Positions 55,187 to 64,000 of a stretch of DNA of 64,000 bases are shown piece after piece. The DNA lies in NCBI RefSeq assembly GCF_900111565.1, contig NZ_FOIK01000003.1:434001-498000 (forward strand), written 5' to 3'. The stretch comes from Paenibacillus sp. NFR01 (GTDB lineage: Bacteria; Bacillota; Bacilli; Paenibacillales; Paenibacillaceae). The position numbers and the translations under genes were made by a program. The notes beneath the pieces are model-generated. The model saw nothing but the letters and a program-made list of their open reading frames with translations, did no database searches and was not told where the DNA came from. Each line of letters opens with the position of its first letter. Position 1 is the first letter of the stretch.

Positions 55187-56336
55187 AATATGGACGATAG
55201 CCTGGAACATGGTGAAGCGGATGATCGGCTCCCGCAGAGGGGTGCTGGTATATCTGGTGCTCCCAACCGTCGTCACCGCCGTCATTATCTCGATGACCAG
55301 CGGAGTCACCAACTCCAAAGCCACGATTCTCTATGTTAATCAGGATGAAGGCGCAGGCGGCAAACATCTACTTACCGAGCTCAGCGCAACCGGCGATTAT
55401 GAGCTGGAGACGGTCGCCGACGAAGCGGCGCTCAAGAAGAGCATTACCGACCAGAAGGGGGCGGCCGGACTCTATATTCCGGCGAATTACTCGAACGGTC
55501 TGCTTGCAGGTGCTCAGCCGCAAATCAGCGTCTATGAGCTGAAGGTATCCGAGGATTCAGTCCTGCTCAAAATGAAGGCAGCCACTCTCTCGCAGGAAAT
55601 GCGGCAGGCGGCAGCTATGGCTGCGGCAGGCGGAGAGGCTGCGGATGCAGGTGCGCGGTTTCAAGCGCTGCTGACCCAGGCGGAAGCCCATAATATCGGA
55701 AGCACACGCACCGACTATGACCTGTACCCTCGCGAGGAGCTGGGCGTCGTAACCGGTATGACGTTGATGTTCCTGATGGGGCTGGTCACCACGACCGTAT
55801 CGATGATTATGAAGGACCGCAAAGGCCGGACGATGATGCGGATGTTCAGCGCCCCGGTGCGTGCGTATGAAATCGCCCTCGGCAATTTCCTCGGCAGTTT
55901 CTTTGTCGGCATCATCCAGATTGCAGCCGTGCTCGGCCTCGGCAAAGGCCTGCTGCATTATGATTACGAAGTGCCGCTGTATTTGTACTTCCTTGTCCTC
56001 GTGGCCTTTATCCTGGTATCCATGGGCATCGCCAGCACGGTGGCCGGCCTGGTCCGTAATCCGAACAACGCGGGCATGCTGAACTCGCTGATTCTTACGC
56101 CGACCTGCATGCTCGGCGGCTGCTTCTGGCCGCTGTCGATTATGCCGGGTTATATGCAAAAGGTTGCCAACTTTGTGCCGCAAAAATGGGCCATTCAAGC
56201 GGTGGACATCGCTGCCAGCGGCGGAACCTGGGCGGAGCTCTGGCGGCCGTTCGCCATCCTGGGCCTGATGGCCGCTGTGCTGCTGGTGATCGGTTCGGCC
56301 ATTCTCCGGCCGAGCGAAGCCGGAATTAACGCCTAA
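55179..56336 (+). CDS. ABC-2 type permease (second of pair)
   Basis: 385 residues from the ATG at 55179 (GGAAGGTGGG site); the open frame begins earlier, inside the previous gene, without a start signal. An N-terminal helix, an outside domain (ATILYVNQDEGAGGKHL) and C-terminal helices including LTPTCMLGGCFWPLSIMPGYM. Same length and fold as its partner, suggesting an old duplication. Confidence 0.87.
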   Translation: MDKIWTIAWNMVKRMIGSRRGVLVYLVLPTVVTAVIISMTSGVTNSKATILYVNQDEGAGGKHLLTELSATGDYELETVADEAALKKSITDQKGAAGLYIPANYSNGLLAGAQPQISVYELKVSEDSVLLKMKAATLSQEMRQAAAMAAAGGEAADAGARFQALLTQAEAHNIGSTRTDYDLYPREELGVVTGMTLMFLMGLVTTTVSMIMKDRKGRTMMRMFSAPVRAYEIALGNFLGSFFVGIIQIAAVLGLGKGLLHYDYEVPLYLYFLVLVAFILVSMGIASTVAGLVRNPNNAGMLNSLILTPTCMLGGCFWPLSIMPGYMQKVANFVPQKWAIQAVDIAASGGTWAELWRPFAILGLMAAVLLVIGSAILRPSEAGINA

Positions 56337-56412
56337 CGATTTACATTTACAGAGGCGTCCGTCTAAGGGTATAATTTAAGGGAAGCATAAACGAATAAAA
56401 AAGACCATTTCG

Positions 56413-56441
56413 GAGGAGCCTGTCACCAAGGGCTCCTTTTT
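56413..56441 (+). terminator. Terminator after the ABC exporter operon
   Basis: AGGAGCC (56414-56420) pairs with GGCTCCT (56431-56437), followed by T5. Confidence 0.75.
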
Positions 56442-56508
56442 GTCTTTTTTCGGCATAAAGAGGTACCTGGTGCGGCCTTTCGGCAATGAACAGGAGTGAA
56501 GTGACATC

Positions 56509-57639
56509 ATGGAATTTATTCTTTATCTCGTTCTGATCCTGCTGTTTACGAAGCTGGCCGGCGATCTGGCGGTACGGTTGGGACAGCCGGCAGTGCTCGG
56601 CAAGCTGATCGTCGGGGTCCTGCTGGGACCTGCCGTGCTCGGCTGGGTGCACAACAGCGATTTCATTCATGACATGTCGGAGATCGGCGTGCTGCTGCTC
56701 ATGTTTATCGCCGGACTGGAGACAGATCTGGAGCAGCTGAAGAAAAACTGGAAAGCGGCTTTCGCGGTTGCCGTCGGCGGCATTGTGCTTCCTTTTGCAG
56801 GCGGTTACGCAGTAGGGGAGCTTTTCGGTTTTACGAATCTGGAGTCTTTGTTTCTGGGGGTCATCCTCAGCGCAACCTCTGTCAGCATTTCCGTACAGGT
56901 GCTTAAGGATATGAACCGGCTCAACACGCCGGAAGGCTCTACCATCCTGGGAGCGGCTGTAGTGGACGATATTATCGTCGTGCTGCTGCTCGCGGTGCTG
57001 ATGAGCTTTTCCGGATCGGGGGAAGAAGTTTCGCTGGGGCTCCTGGTCGGCAAAAAGATGTTGTTCCTCGTGATTGCCATTCTTGCCGGCATCTTCGCCG
57101 TACCGCGAATTATGAAATGGCTTGCGCCGCTTCGGGTTACGGAAGCTGTGATAACGGCTGCGCTGGTGATCTGCTTTGCGTATGCCTACTTTGCTGAGGC
57201 CATGGGGATGGCCGGGATTATCGGCGCCTTCGCCGCGGGGCTGGCCATTGCGCAGACCTCATTCAAGACCACAGTTGAGGTGAAGCTGGAACCGATCGCG
57301 TATTCCCTGTTCGTGCCCATCTTTTTCGTCAGCATCGGCCTGAACGTAACCTTCGAGGGGTTGGGCGGCCAACTTGGTTTTGCCGTAATACTGACGCTTG
57401 TGGCGGTACTCGCCAAATGGGGCGGTGCCTGGATCGGAGCCAGACTGACGGGCTTCGGCAGCCGTTCCGCATCCGCCATCGGCATCGGCATGATATCGCG
57501 GGGCGAAGTCGCGCTGATTATCGCGGCTTCCGGGTTAGCCGAGAATTTGCTCGCCCCGGCGTATTTTACATCGGTCATCCTTGTGGTTATCGTTACGACC
57601 TTGCTGACCCCGCCGCTGCTTAAAGTGGTTTTCCGTTAA
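56509..57639 (+). CDS. CPA2-family sodium/proton antiporter
   Basis: 376 residues, about twelve membrane helices, no cytoplasmic TrkA domain. The ion-binding pair VVDDIIVV near residue 153 is typical of electrogenic NapA-type antiporters, and the unwound-helix segment GAFAAGLAIA follows. It exchanges sodium or potassium for protons to manage pH and salt. The start is the ATG at 56509 with AGGAGTGAAGTG upstream. It is monocistronic between two terminators. Confidence 0.88.
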   Translation: MEFILYLVLILLFTKLAGDLAVRLGQPAVLGKLIVGVLLGPAVLGWVHNSDFIHDMSEIGVLLLMFIAGLETDLEQLKKNWKAAFAVAVGGIVLPFAGGYAVGELFGFTNLESLFLGVILSATSVSISVQVLKDMNRLNTPEGSTILGAAVVDDIIVVLLLAVLMSFSGSGEEVSLGLLVGKKMLFLVIAILAGIFAVPRIMKWLAPLRVTEAVITAALVICFAYAYFAEAMGMAGIIGAFAAGLAIAQTSFKTTVEVKLEPIAYSLFVPIFFVSIGLNVTFEGLGGQLGFAVILTLVAVLAKWGGAWIGARLTGFGSRSASAIGIGMISRGEVALIIAASGLAENLLAPAYFTSVILVVIVTTLLTPPLLKVVFR

Positions 57640-57655
57640 AATTGAGTTATTGCCT

Positions 57656-57687
57656 AAGCCTTTCCCGCCTCGGGAGAGGCTTTTTTC
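57656..57687 (+). terminator. Terminator after the antiporter gene
   Basis: AAGCCTTTCCCG (57656-57667) and CGGGAGAGGCTT (57671-57682) pair with one mismatch, followed by T6. Confidence 0.85.
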
Positions 57688-57797
57688 TGTATAACCGTCC
57701 TCACTCTGCCTGGAGGAGGATAAAAATCCCCGTCTTAAGTCGTAGATGTAAACCCGCCGCCGGGCGGTTTTAGGAGCTTCCAAAAAATCCTAAACTA

Positions 57798-57867
57798 AAT
57801 CCGTATTCAAAGTGCGTACATATGGAGGCCAGACACCTAGAGAAAGGTATACCATACAATACGGATT
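57798..57867. promoter_or_regulatory. Inverted repeat and palindrome upstream of the RND pump gene
   Basis: AATCCGTATT (57798-57807) and AATACGGATT (57858-57867) are a perfect 10-base inverted repeat separated by 50 bases. A GGTATACC palindrome (57846-57853) and TACAAT (57855-57860, possible -10) lie beside the right arm. Confidence 0.5.
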
Positions 57868-57883
57868 GGAGAGGGGTTAAAAA

Positions 57884-60800
57884 ATGGAGAGGTTTACGAA
57901 GTGGGCGTTCGGCAACAAAGGAGCGGTGGGACTGCTCGTTGTGCTGGCGCTGGTTGTCGGGTTGTTGAGTTATAGGTCGCTTCCCATGGAGTTTATGCCG
58001 GAGGCGGATAACCCGCAAGTCACGGTAACGGTGATCGGACCGGGGCAGGATGCCCATTCCATGGAGACGAATGTAGTGAAGCCGATTGAAGAAGCGACGG
58101 CGCTGGTGAAGGGAAGTACCGAGCAGATGTCGACTTCGGGCAACGGATACGGCTCGGTGGATATTTATTTTGACGGCAAGACGGACATGAAGGCGGCCAC
58201 CCAGGAGATTGAAAAAGCCGTTGGCGCCCTGCAATTCCCCGAGGGGGTTATGAAGCCATTCGTGGTCCAGCTGAACACGTCGATGATTCCGGTCTCGCAG
58301 CTGACGCTGGGCTTTGACGGCGGGTTGACCAAAGATAACCTGGACGTGGCGGAGAAGACGATTCTTCCGGCGCTGCAAAAGATCGAAGGGGTCGCAAACG
58401 TAGCGCTCTACGGGCGGACCTCGCCGCAGGTCAACGTGAAGCTGGATACCGCCGCGATGGCGGCCAAGGGAGTGACCGCTGCCCAGGTGATGGGACTTCT
58501 GCAAGGCCGCAGCGTCTCGGCTTCCATCGGGGAGCAGACGATCGGCGGTCAAGCGGGCAACATCAGCGTGGTCTCCTCGATTGATAGTCTGGATACGCTG
58601 AAGTCCCTGCCGGTCGCTCCCGGCGTGAAGCTGGCAGACATCGCAGCCGTAGAAACGAAACAGGATCAGGAGAGCGTCAGCCGCTCGAACGGGCAGGATG
58701 TGCTGTTCGCGGTCGTGACCAAAGAGGCGAATGCCAATGCCGTCGATGTCGGCGATAAGGTGAAGGATGCCGCGGAGGAATTGACGAAGACGGTCAAAGG
58801 CGCCCATCTGGATGTTCTGATCAGCACCTCGGACATGGTCGTAGACTCCGTAAACAGCATGATGCGCGAAGTGCTGCTCGGCGCGCTATTCGCGACGGTC
58901 GTCATCCTGCTCTTCCTGCGCAATTTCCGGGCGACGCTGATAACGGCGATCTCGATTCCGCTGTCGCTGGCGGTGACGCTGTACCTGCTCAAGATTTCCG
59001 GCATTACACTGAATATCGTAACGCTCGGCGGCGTCGCCGTTGCCGTCGGCCGGCTGGTGGACGACAGCATCGTCGTCATCGAGAACATCTACCGCAGGCT
59101 GCAAAAGGAGCCATTCTCCCGCGATATGATTATCGGCGCGACCAAGGAAGTCGCGCAGGCCATTACGTCTTCGACGATTGCCACCGTGGCCGTTTTCCTG
59201 CCGATGGGCCTCCTGCGCGGCGGACTGCAGGCGTTCCTGCTCCCGTTTGCCTTGACGGTTACGTACTCGCTGCTGACCTCGCTGATCGTGGCGCTGACCG
59301 TCGTGCCGCTGCTGAGCTCCTGGCTGCTGCGCGGAACAAGCATGAAGGAGCACAAGCCGCTGCAGGGCTTCAGCCGTTTCCTGGAATGGAATCTGCGCCG
59401 CAAATGGATTCCGCTCTTGCTTAGCTTGCTGCTGCTCGTCGGTTCGGTAGGCGCTTATGTCATGATGCCGAAGGGCGCCCTGGATGCTTCGAACGCGACG
59501 ATGGCGACCGTACAGCTCAAATACCCGAACAATGTGCCGGTCAGCGATGTGCTGGACAACGGCAAAAAGCTGGAGCAGGAGCTCATGAAGCAGCCGCAGG
59601 CCAAGACGGTCGTGATGCAGTCCGGCAACAGCGCCGATTCGGCGCAATGGGGCAGCGTCAGCTCGCTGACCCAGGTCGACTACACGATTCTGCTGCAAGA
59701 AGGCGCAGATGCGGAAGTGTTCCTGGACCATGTCCGCAGCCTGCAAAGCGAATATAGCGGGGCGACGCTGACGGCCAGAGAGGCCAGCATGATGCTCTCG
59801 TCCGGCGGCTCCCCGACGGAATACATCGACATCGTCGGCGACGATCTGACGGCTTTGAAGACCCTTGCGGCGCAAGCAGCAGATAAAGTCAAAGCGGTGG
59901 AAGGCGTGCAAAAGGTAAGCACCAATATGGAGGATACGAAGCCGGTATACTCCTTCAAGGTTAACCCGGCCGAAGCGAATGCCCAGGAAATCTCCATGCA
60001 GCTGAGCGCGCTCCTGAACCCGGTGCCGATTGGACAAATGCAGCTGGACGGTTCCCCGGCAGCGGTGGTGCTGGCGCCGGCGGCGCAGCCTGCAACGCAG
60101 GAGGATCTGAACAATCTGCCGATTATGACGGCGGCCGGACCAAAGCCGCTGTCGCAGCTGGCGACGCTGGAAGTGCGCGACGAACCGGCGATGCTGTACC
60201 ATAAGGACGGCAAACCTTACGTTCGCATCACCGCCGAGATGGATCCGAAGAAGGTATCGGAGATCGGAACGGATATCCGCACCGCCATGGACGACATCAA
60301 GCTGCCGGACGGCGTAACGCTGTATACCGGCGGGGCCTCCGTGGATCAGGCCGGCGACTTTGGCGATCTGGGCATGACGGCGCTGATCTCCATCGCCCTC
60401 GTCTACCTGATTATGGTTCTGACATTCAAGACGCTGCGCGCACCGCTGGCGATCATGTTCTCCCTGCCGCTTGCAGCGATCGGCGCGGTTGTCGCGCTCC
60501 TGATCTCCGGCGTGACCCCGGACTTCACCGCCATGTTCGGCGCGCTGATGCTGATCGGCATCGTCGTTACGAACGCGGTCGTGCTGATCGACCGGATCAA
60601 GCAAAACGAAACCCATCTGCCGATCCGCGAAGCGATTATCGAGGCGGCCGGCACGCGGATGCGGCCGATCCTGATGACCGCGATCGCTACCATCTGCGCG
60701 ATGATTCCGCTGCTCATCGGCCACTCCGAGACAGGCAGCATCGTCTCGCAGAGCCTGGCAATCGTCGTGGTCGGCGGACTCGCCGCCGCAACGGTGCTGA

Positions 60801-60898
60801 CGCTGATCATCGTGCCGGCCATCTATGAGCTGCTGTATTTCCGCAAATCGGCGAAGCAGCGGCGCAAGGCGGCACCGGCAGCGACGGAAGCGGCTTAA
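57884..60898 (+). CDS. swrC: RND-family efflux pump, SwrC/AcrB-like
   Basis: 1004 residues with the duplicated RND layout: two sets of six helices and two large outside domains (about 40-320 and 545-830). The proton-relay aspartates are in the TM4 motif GRLVDDSIVVIEN. In B. subtilis SwrC (YerP) exports or confers tolerance to surfactin and is needed for swarming. No membrane-fusion protein gene adjoins, as is usual for Gram-positive RND pumps. The ribosome site GAGAGGGG precedes the ATG. The name is by similarity in family and setting, so substrate is uncertain. Confidence 0.85.
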   Translation: MERFTKWAFGNKGAVGLLVVLALVVGLLSYRSLPMEFMPEADNPQVTVTVIGPGQDAHSMETNVVKPIEEATALVKGSTEQMSTSGNGYGSVDIYFDGKTDMKAATQEIEKAVGALQFPEGVMKPFVVQLNTSMIPVSQLTLGFDGGLTKDNLDVAEKTILPALQKIEGVANVALYGRTSPQVNVKLDTAAMAAKGVTAAQVMGLLQGRSVSASIGEQTIGGQAGNISVVSSIDSLDTLKSLPVAPGVKLADIAAVETKQDQESVSRSNGQDVLFAVVTKEANANAVDVGDKVKDAAEELTKTVKGAHLDVLISTSDMVVDSVNSMMREVLLGALFATVVILLFLRNFRATLITAISIPLSLAVTLYLLKISGITLNIVTLGGVAVAVGRLVDDSIVVIENIYRRLQKEPFSRDMIIGATKEVAQAITSSTIATVAVFLPMGLLRGGLQAFLLPFALTVTYSLLTSLIVALTVVPLLSSWLLRGTSMKEHKPLQGFSRFLEWNLRRKWIPLLLSLLLLVGSVGAYVMMPKGALDASNATMATVQLKYPNNVPVSDVLDNGKKLEQELMKQPQAKTVVMQSGNSADSAQWGSVSSLTQVDYTILLQEGADAEVFLDHVRSLQSEYSGATLTAREASMMLSSGGSPTEYIDIVGDDLTALKTLAAQAADKVKAVEGVQKVSTNMEDTKPVYSFKVNPAEANAQEISMQLSALLNPVPIGQMQLDGSPAAVVLAPAAQPATQEDLNNLPIMTAAGPKPLSQLATLEVRDEPAMLYHKDGKPYVRITAEMDPKKVSEIGTDIRTAMDDIKLPDGVTLYTGGASVDQAGDFGDLGMTALISIALVYLIMVLTFKTLRAPLAIMFSLPLAAIGAVVALLISGVTPDFTAMFGALMLIGIVVTNAVVLIDRIKQNETHLPIREAIIEAAGTRMRPILMTAIATICAMIPLLIGHSETGSIVSQSLAIVVVGGLAAATVLTLIIVPAIYELLYFRKSAKQRRKAAPAATEAA

Positions 60899-60927
60899 GC
60901 CTCCGGCGCAGCAGGCTAATTCTTTTA

Positions 60928-60976
60928 AACAAAGCAGCGGCCCGACGTCCAATGGACGTTCGGGCCGCTGCTTTTT
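60928..60976. terminator. Bidirectional terminator after the RND pump gene
   Basis: AAAGCAGCGGCCCGACGTCC pairs with the arm ending at 60974, then T5. It separates the pump from the convergent ABC genes and can serve both strands. Confidence 0.9.
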
Positions 60977-60995
60977 GTGATCATGATCGAATGAG

Positions 60996-61793
60996 TCAGT
61001 TCCCTGCACTCTCATATTTGCTTAATCCGTAGCGGAACAGGCCGTATGCGCAGAACGCGCTGGCTACGGCCACGACCGGGGCTAGCATCCACCAGCCGGA
61101 CCAGCCGCTTTTTCCGAAAATATAGGTCGCCGGATAGAAGCTGATAAACGCATAGGGCAGAACCGTGGAGACCAGCACACGCACCGCCTGCGGAAACAGC
61201 GTCAACGGGTATTTGGCCAGATCGGCCAGATTATGTACCATCAGCGGAAAAGCATTGCCGGAGGCGCGGATCCAGAATGACGCGGAATTGCCAGCGAGAT
61301 TAATCGACACGCGGATAATGACGGCCGTAATGAGCAGCAGGAGTGTGATCAGCACCTTGCCGATGGTCCACTGCACATGGCTGTGCAGCAGCGATTGCCA
61401 TACCATGACGAAGCCGAGCAGCAGATTGCCCAGCCCGTTGATGCCGATGCCCGTACAGAACACCTGCAGAACGACCGGAACCGGACGCAGCAGATACCGG
61501 TCGAGCTCACCCATGTTAACCAGCCTGGCGAGCCGCCAGGTGCCCTCGAAGAACATCGAGCCGAATCCTTCGGTCAGAAAAATCATCGCATACATAAACG
61601 TGACTTCCCAGAACTGCCAGCCGTTGATGTCGGGAATGCGGTCATAGATCACCCACAAAAAGACAAATCCGAGCACCTGCGTCAGCGCCGCCGAGCACAT
61701 CAGAATGTAGAAGTCTTTATTGTATTCAAGGATGGCCTTAAGCTGCTGAACGAACAGTCTGCGGTACAAATAGAACATACGCGATAACGTCAC
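60996..61793 (-). CDS. ABC-2 family permease (ABC_transp, PF06182-like), distal
   Basis: 265 residues with six membrane helices. The GELDRYLLRPVPVVLQVFC segment is a hallmark of this permease group, whose function is unassigned in most species. It starts at a GTG eight bases after GGGGG. It is the last of three genes read leftwards: ATPase, permease and this permease, with about 100 bases before it. Confidence 0.85.
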   Translation of the reverse strand: MTLSRMFYLYRRLFVQQLKAILEYNKDFYILMCSAALTQVLGFVFLWVIYDRIPDINGWQFWEVTFMYAMIFLTEGFGSMFFEGTWRLARLVNMGELDRYLLRPVPVVLQVFCTGIGINGLGNLLLGFVMVWQSLLHSHVQWTIGKVLITLLLLITAVIIRVSINLAGNSASFWIRASGNAFPLMVHNLADLAKYPLTLFPQAVRVLVSTVLPYAFISFYPATYIFGKSGWSGWWMLAPVVAVASAFCAYGLFRYGLSKYESAGN

Positions 61794-61896
61794 TGTTGCT
61801 TCCCCCTTTCTTACACTATAAAAATGAATTCGTTTTCGGGCTCCACGAATAGTGCCTGATTACACTGTAAAGCGACGCCCCACTTTGTAAGGGTGT

Positions 61897-62703
61897 TTAA
61901 CCCCCATGGATGGTCACCTGCCGCACGGCCCAATTCCACATCGCTTTACCAGCCAGCCACAGTGCGGCGCCCCAGAAGCATTGAATCCCGATCAGCTTGA
62001 GGCTCTCCAGCGTTCCGGCCTGCTCCAGGAAGATCCGGGTCGGCGTATAAATGATGCTTTGAAAAGGAAGCAGCAGCGCGATTCGCTCCAGCCAGCCCGG
62101 AAAAAACACCAGCGGCACGAGCGCGCCGGACAGCAGGTTGGTCACCGCGATCCGCGCCCAGACGATGCCCAGCGAGCCGGTCGACCAGAAGCAGCACAGC
62201 GCCGCCAGATAGACGATGCCGAATTTGACCATAATCGCCGCCAGCAGGCTAAGGACAAAAAGAAAATAGGTTAAACCGGAGTGCGGAAATGCGATGCCGG
62301 AGACGAAGCAGGTGAATACGCCAACGAGGATGACGCCCATTCCGCCTTCCAGCAGGCTGGTGCCCAGCGTCTCCGAGAACCGCGCCGTCTGAAAATCGAG
62401 CGGCTTCAGGAGATCCATCGCCACGCTGCCGTCGAGGATTTTGGAGGAAATCGAAGTCTCGGAATACCAGGACAGCACGGAGTTGGCCAGAAAGGTCACG
62501 AACAGATACGTTTTCATCTGATCCCAGGTGTAGCCGCCCAGCGATTCCCGGCCGTGGTAAATCCCCGCCCACAGGAAATAGATCGCCAGCAGATTGATCA
62601 CGCTCGCCATAAAATTGATGACATAGGAAAAACGGTACGCCAGTACGTTCTGCAGCGAACGGCTGGCGATGCTGCGGTATTTGCTAAGCTCAGTGAACGG
62701 CAT
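61897..62703 (-). CDS. ABC-2 family permease (PF06182-like), proximal
   Basis: 268 residues with six helices. DGSVAMDLLKPLDFQTARF corresponds to the hallmark segment of its partner (GELDRYLLRP), showing that the two are distant paralogs that probably pair. The ATG at 62703 overlaps the end of the ATPase gene by 14 bases; the GGGAGGTG site is about 12 bases away. Confidence 0.85.
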   Translation of the reverse strand: MPFTELSKYRSIASRSLQNVLAYRFSYVINFMASVINLLAIYFLWAGIYHGRESLGGYTWDQMKTYLFVTFLANSVLSWYSETSISSKILDGSVAMDLLKPLDFQTARFSETLGTSLLEGGMGVILVGVFTCFVSGIAFPHSGLTYFLFVLSLLAAIMVKFGIVYLAALCCFWSTGSLGIVWARIAVTNLLSGALVPLVFFPGWLERIALLLPFQSIIYTPTRIFLEQAGTLESLKLIGIQCFWGAALWLAGKAMWNWAVRQVTIHGG

Positions 62704-63742
62704 GGACGCTCAGCACCTCCCGCTCCTCGCGGCTTTGCCCCAGGTCGAGGTTGCCTTCGTACACGGCCTTGATGACCTGCTCGATATTGGCATCCTCCAT
62801 GCGGAAGTCGACGACTTCACCGAGCTTCATGACGCGGGACACGATGTCGCTGGCCGTGTATTCGTTCCGGTCGAAGGCGACGGAGAATTCTAGTTCACTT
62901 TGCCGGGCCAGACGGAGACCGGGAATGAGCAGCAGCTGGTCTTTCAGCATCTCCGGCATCGGTGCGCCAAGCTGGAAGAAAATCATCCGGTCGCGGGCAA
63001 ACCGGGCTTTGACCTCGCTAAGGCTGCCGTCGTAAATGATGGAGCCATGATCGATGATGATGAGCCGCTGGCACAGATCCTCGATATCGCCGAGGTCGTG
63101 GGTGGTCAGCATGACGGTGGTCTGCCGCTCCTGGTTGATCTGTTTAATGAATTCGCGGATTTTTTGCTTTACGGATACGTCAAGGCCGATCGTCGGTTCG
63201 TCCAGATACAGAATCGGCGGGTTATGTAAGAGTGCTGCAGCCAGATCGGCACGCATCCGCTGGCCGAGCGAGAGCTTGCGGGCGGACAGATGCATAAATT
63301 CGTCCATGCCGAGCAGCTCGATAAAGCATTCCAGATTCCGTTTGTATACGGCATCGGGGATATGATAGATGTCCTTCAGCAGCGAAAACGATTCAGCAAT
63401 CGCGATATCCCACCACAGCTGCGTGCGCTGCCCAAAGACGGCGCCGATCTGCGCCGCGTTCTCCATCCGTTTCTTGTACGGGTTGACACCGTTTACAAGA
63501 ATGGAGCCTGCGGTTGGCATCAGAATGCCGGTCAGCATTTTGATCGTCGTCGACTTGCCGGCGCCGTTCGGCCCGACATAGGCGACCATTTCCCCGGCTT
63601 CGATCCGCAGGTCGAGCGGTTTGACGGCCACTTTTTCAATGTGCTTCGGAACAAAAAGATGTTTGACCGCGCCCTTCAGGCCCGGCTCCTTCACAGCCTG
63701 CATAAACGATTTCGTCAGGCCGCTGGCTTCAATAATACTCAA
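62690..63742 (-). CDS. ABC transporter ATPase of the PF06182-type exporter
   Basis: 350 residues from a TTG five bases after GGAGGTG; a more distal TTG at 63757 would overlap that site. Walker A GPNGAGKSTT, signature LSLGQRMRADLAAAL, Walker B LYLDEPTIGLD and the H-loop TTHDLGD are present. LSLGQRMR is the variant signature usual in this subfamily. It carries a C-terminal accessory domain of about 100 residues. The remaining 240 bases to the window end show no gene or RNA that I can recognise. Confidence 0.88.
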   Translation of the reverse strand: MSIIEASGLTKSFMQAVKEPGLKGAVKHLFVPKHIEKVAVKPLDLRIEAGEMVAYVGPNGAGKSTTIKMLTGILMPTAGSILVNGVNPYKKRMENAAQIGAVFGQRTQLWWDIAIAESFSLLKDIYHIPDAVYKRNLECFIELLGMDEFMHLSARKLSLGQRMRADLAAALLHNPPILYLDEPTIGLDVSVKQKIREFIKQINQERQTTVMLTTHDLGDIEDLCQRLIIIDHGSIIYDGSLSEVKARFARDRMIFFQLGAPMPEMLKDQLLLIPGLRLARQSELEFSVAFDRNEYTASDIVSRVMKLGEVVDFRMEDANIEQVIKAVYEGNLDLGQSREEREVLSVHAVH

Positions 63743-64000
63743 GGGGTACACCTCCAAAAAAAGACGTTGCTGCTAATATAGCATTTCGCAACTGTCGAAA
63801 ACTGGCGGTTTATAGCGAGTGGGAAAAAAATTTGGCGAGTCCCGTTTGGTCTTACTTCTTGCTGATCGGGACAAGGATGTGCCGGCACAAATGAAGAAGC
63901 CGGGTGCAAAGGGAACGGGGAGGCAGCTCATATTTCCGCTTTCTAGAATTGGTCTATATATCCAAAGACTTCTATGCTGGCACGGCGCGAAGGCTCCGCT

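Noticed and set aside
58886..61015. A 709-codon minus-strand frame across the RND pump gene
   Set aside because: Composition is rich in His, Arg and Gln, typical of an antisense shadow, and the plus strand encodes a full RND protein.

Overview
The window looks like a chromosome segment of a motile, endospore-former-type Firmicute, most likely Paenibacillus or a close relative. The evidence is strong AGGAGG-type ribosome sites, frequent TTG and GTG starts, a long-form ribosome hibernation factor, Gram-positive-type FtsEX/CtpB/MinJ genes, and a gene order resembling the Bacillus subtilis hag-fliD-fliS-fliT-hpf-secA-prfB-ftsEX-ctpB-minJ region. The genus is an inference. No rRNA, tRNA, CRISPR array, phage or insertion sequence was seen.

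Layout. (1) 1-7245: the tail of a probable Maf-type (DUF115) flagellin glycosyltransferase, then a tightly coupled seven-gene operon that should make CMP-legionaminic acid or a close nonulosonic acid (legB, legC, ptmE-like, legH-like, legI, legG, legF). (2) 7277-9983: a sigma-D-like promoter and flaG-fliD-fliS-fliT; regions 1 and 2 are visibly more AT-rich than what follows. (3) 10126-16231: cold-shock protein, long HPF, SecA, RF2 with an intact programmed +1 frameshift, and a YitT-type membrane protein. (4) 16302-24837: a structured leader and a complete arginine operon, argCJBDFGH, followed by an esterase on the other strand. (5) 25794-41858: a type IV pilus locus, with two minor prepilins, a PilX-like protein, PilB, PilT, PilC, the major pilin, the prepilin peptidase, a PilM-PilN fusion and PilO. 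It is interrupted on the opposite strand by a roughly 1570-residue multidomain surface protein. (6) 42021-50484: MscL, a CBS protein and a VanW/G5 protein, then ftsE, ftsX, an EnvC-like M23 peptidase, a CtpA/B protease and a MinJ-like PDZ membrane protein. (7) 50485-64000: palindromic intergenic repeats, a two-component system divergent from a three-gene ABC exporter, a CPA2 antiporter, a SwrC-like RND pump, and a three-gene ABC exporter on the minus strand.

How the parts fit. Regions 1 and 2 together make and cap the flagellar filament and probably supply the sugar for flagellin glycosylation. Region 5 is nearly self-sufficient for a type IV pilus: assembly and retraction motors, platform, alignment proteins, peptidase, pilins and a candidate surface partner. 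Region 6 links FtsEX to its likely cell-wall hydrolase, with division-site and protease genes next to it. The arginine and pilus blocks sit where B. subtilis runs almost directly from prfB to ftsE.

The observations most worth a second look are the pilus locus with its fused PilM-PilN and giant antisense surface protein, the large hairpin leader before argC, the 14-base degenerate tandem array plus paired palindromic sites between the kinase and ABC genes, and the small palindromic repeats near 50.7 kb.
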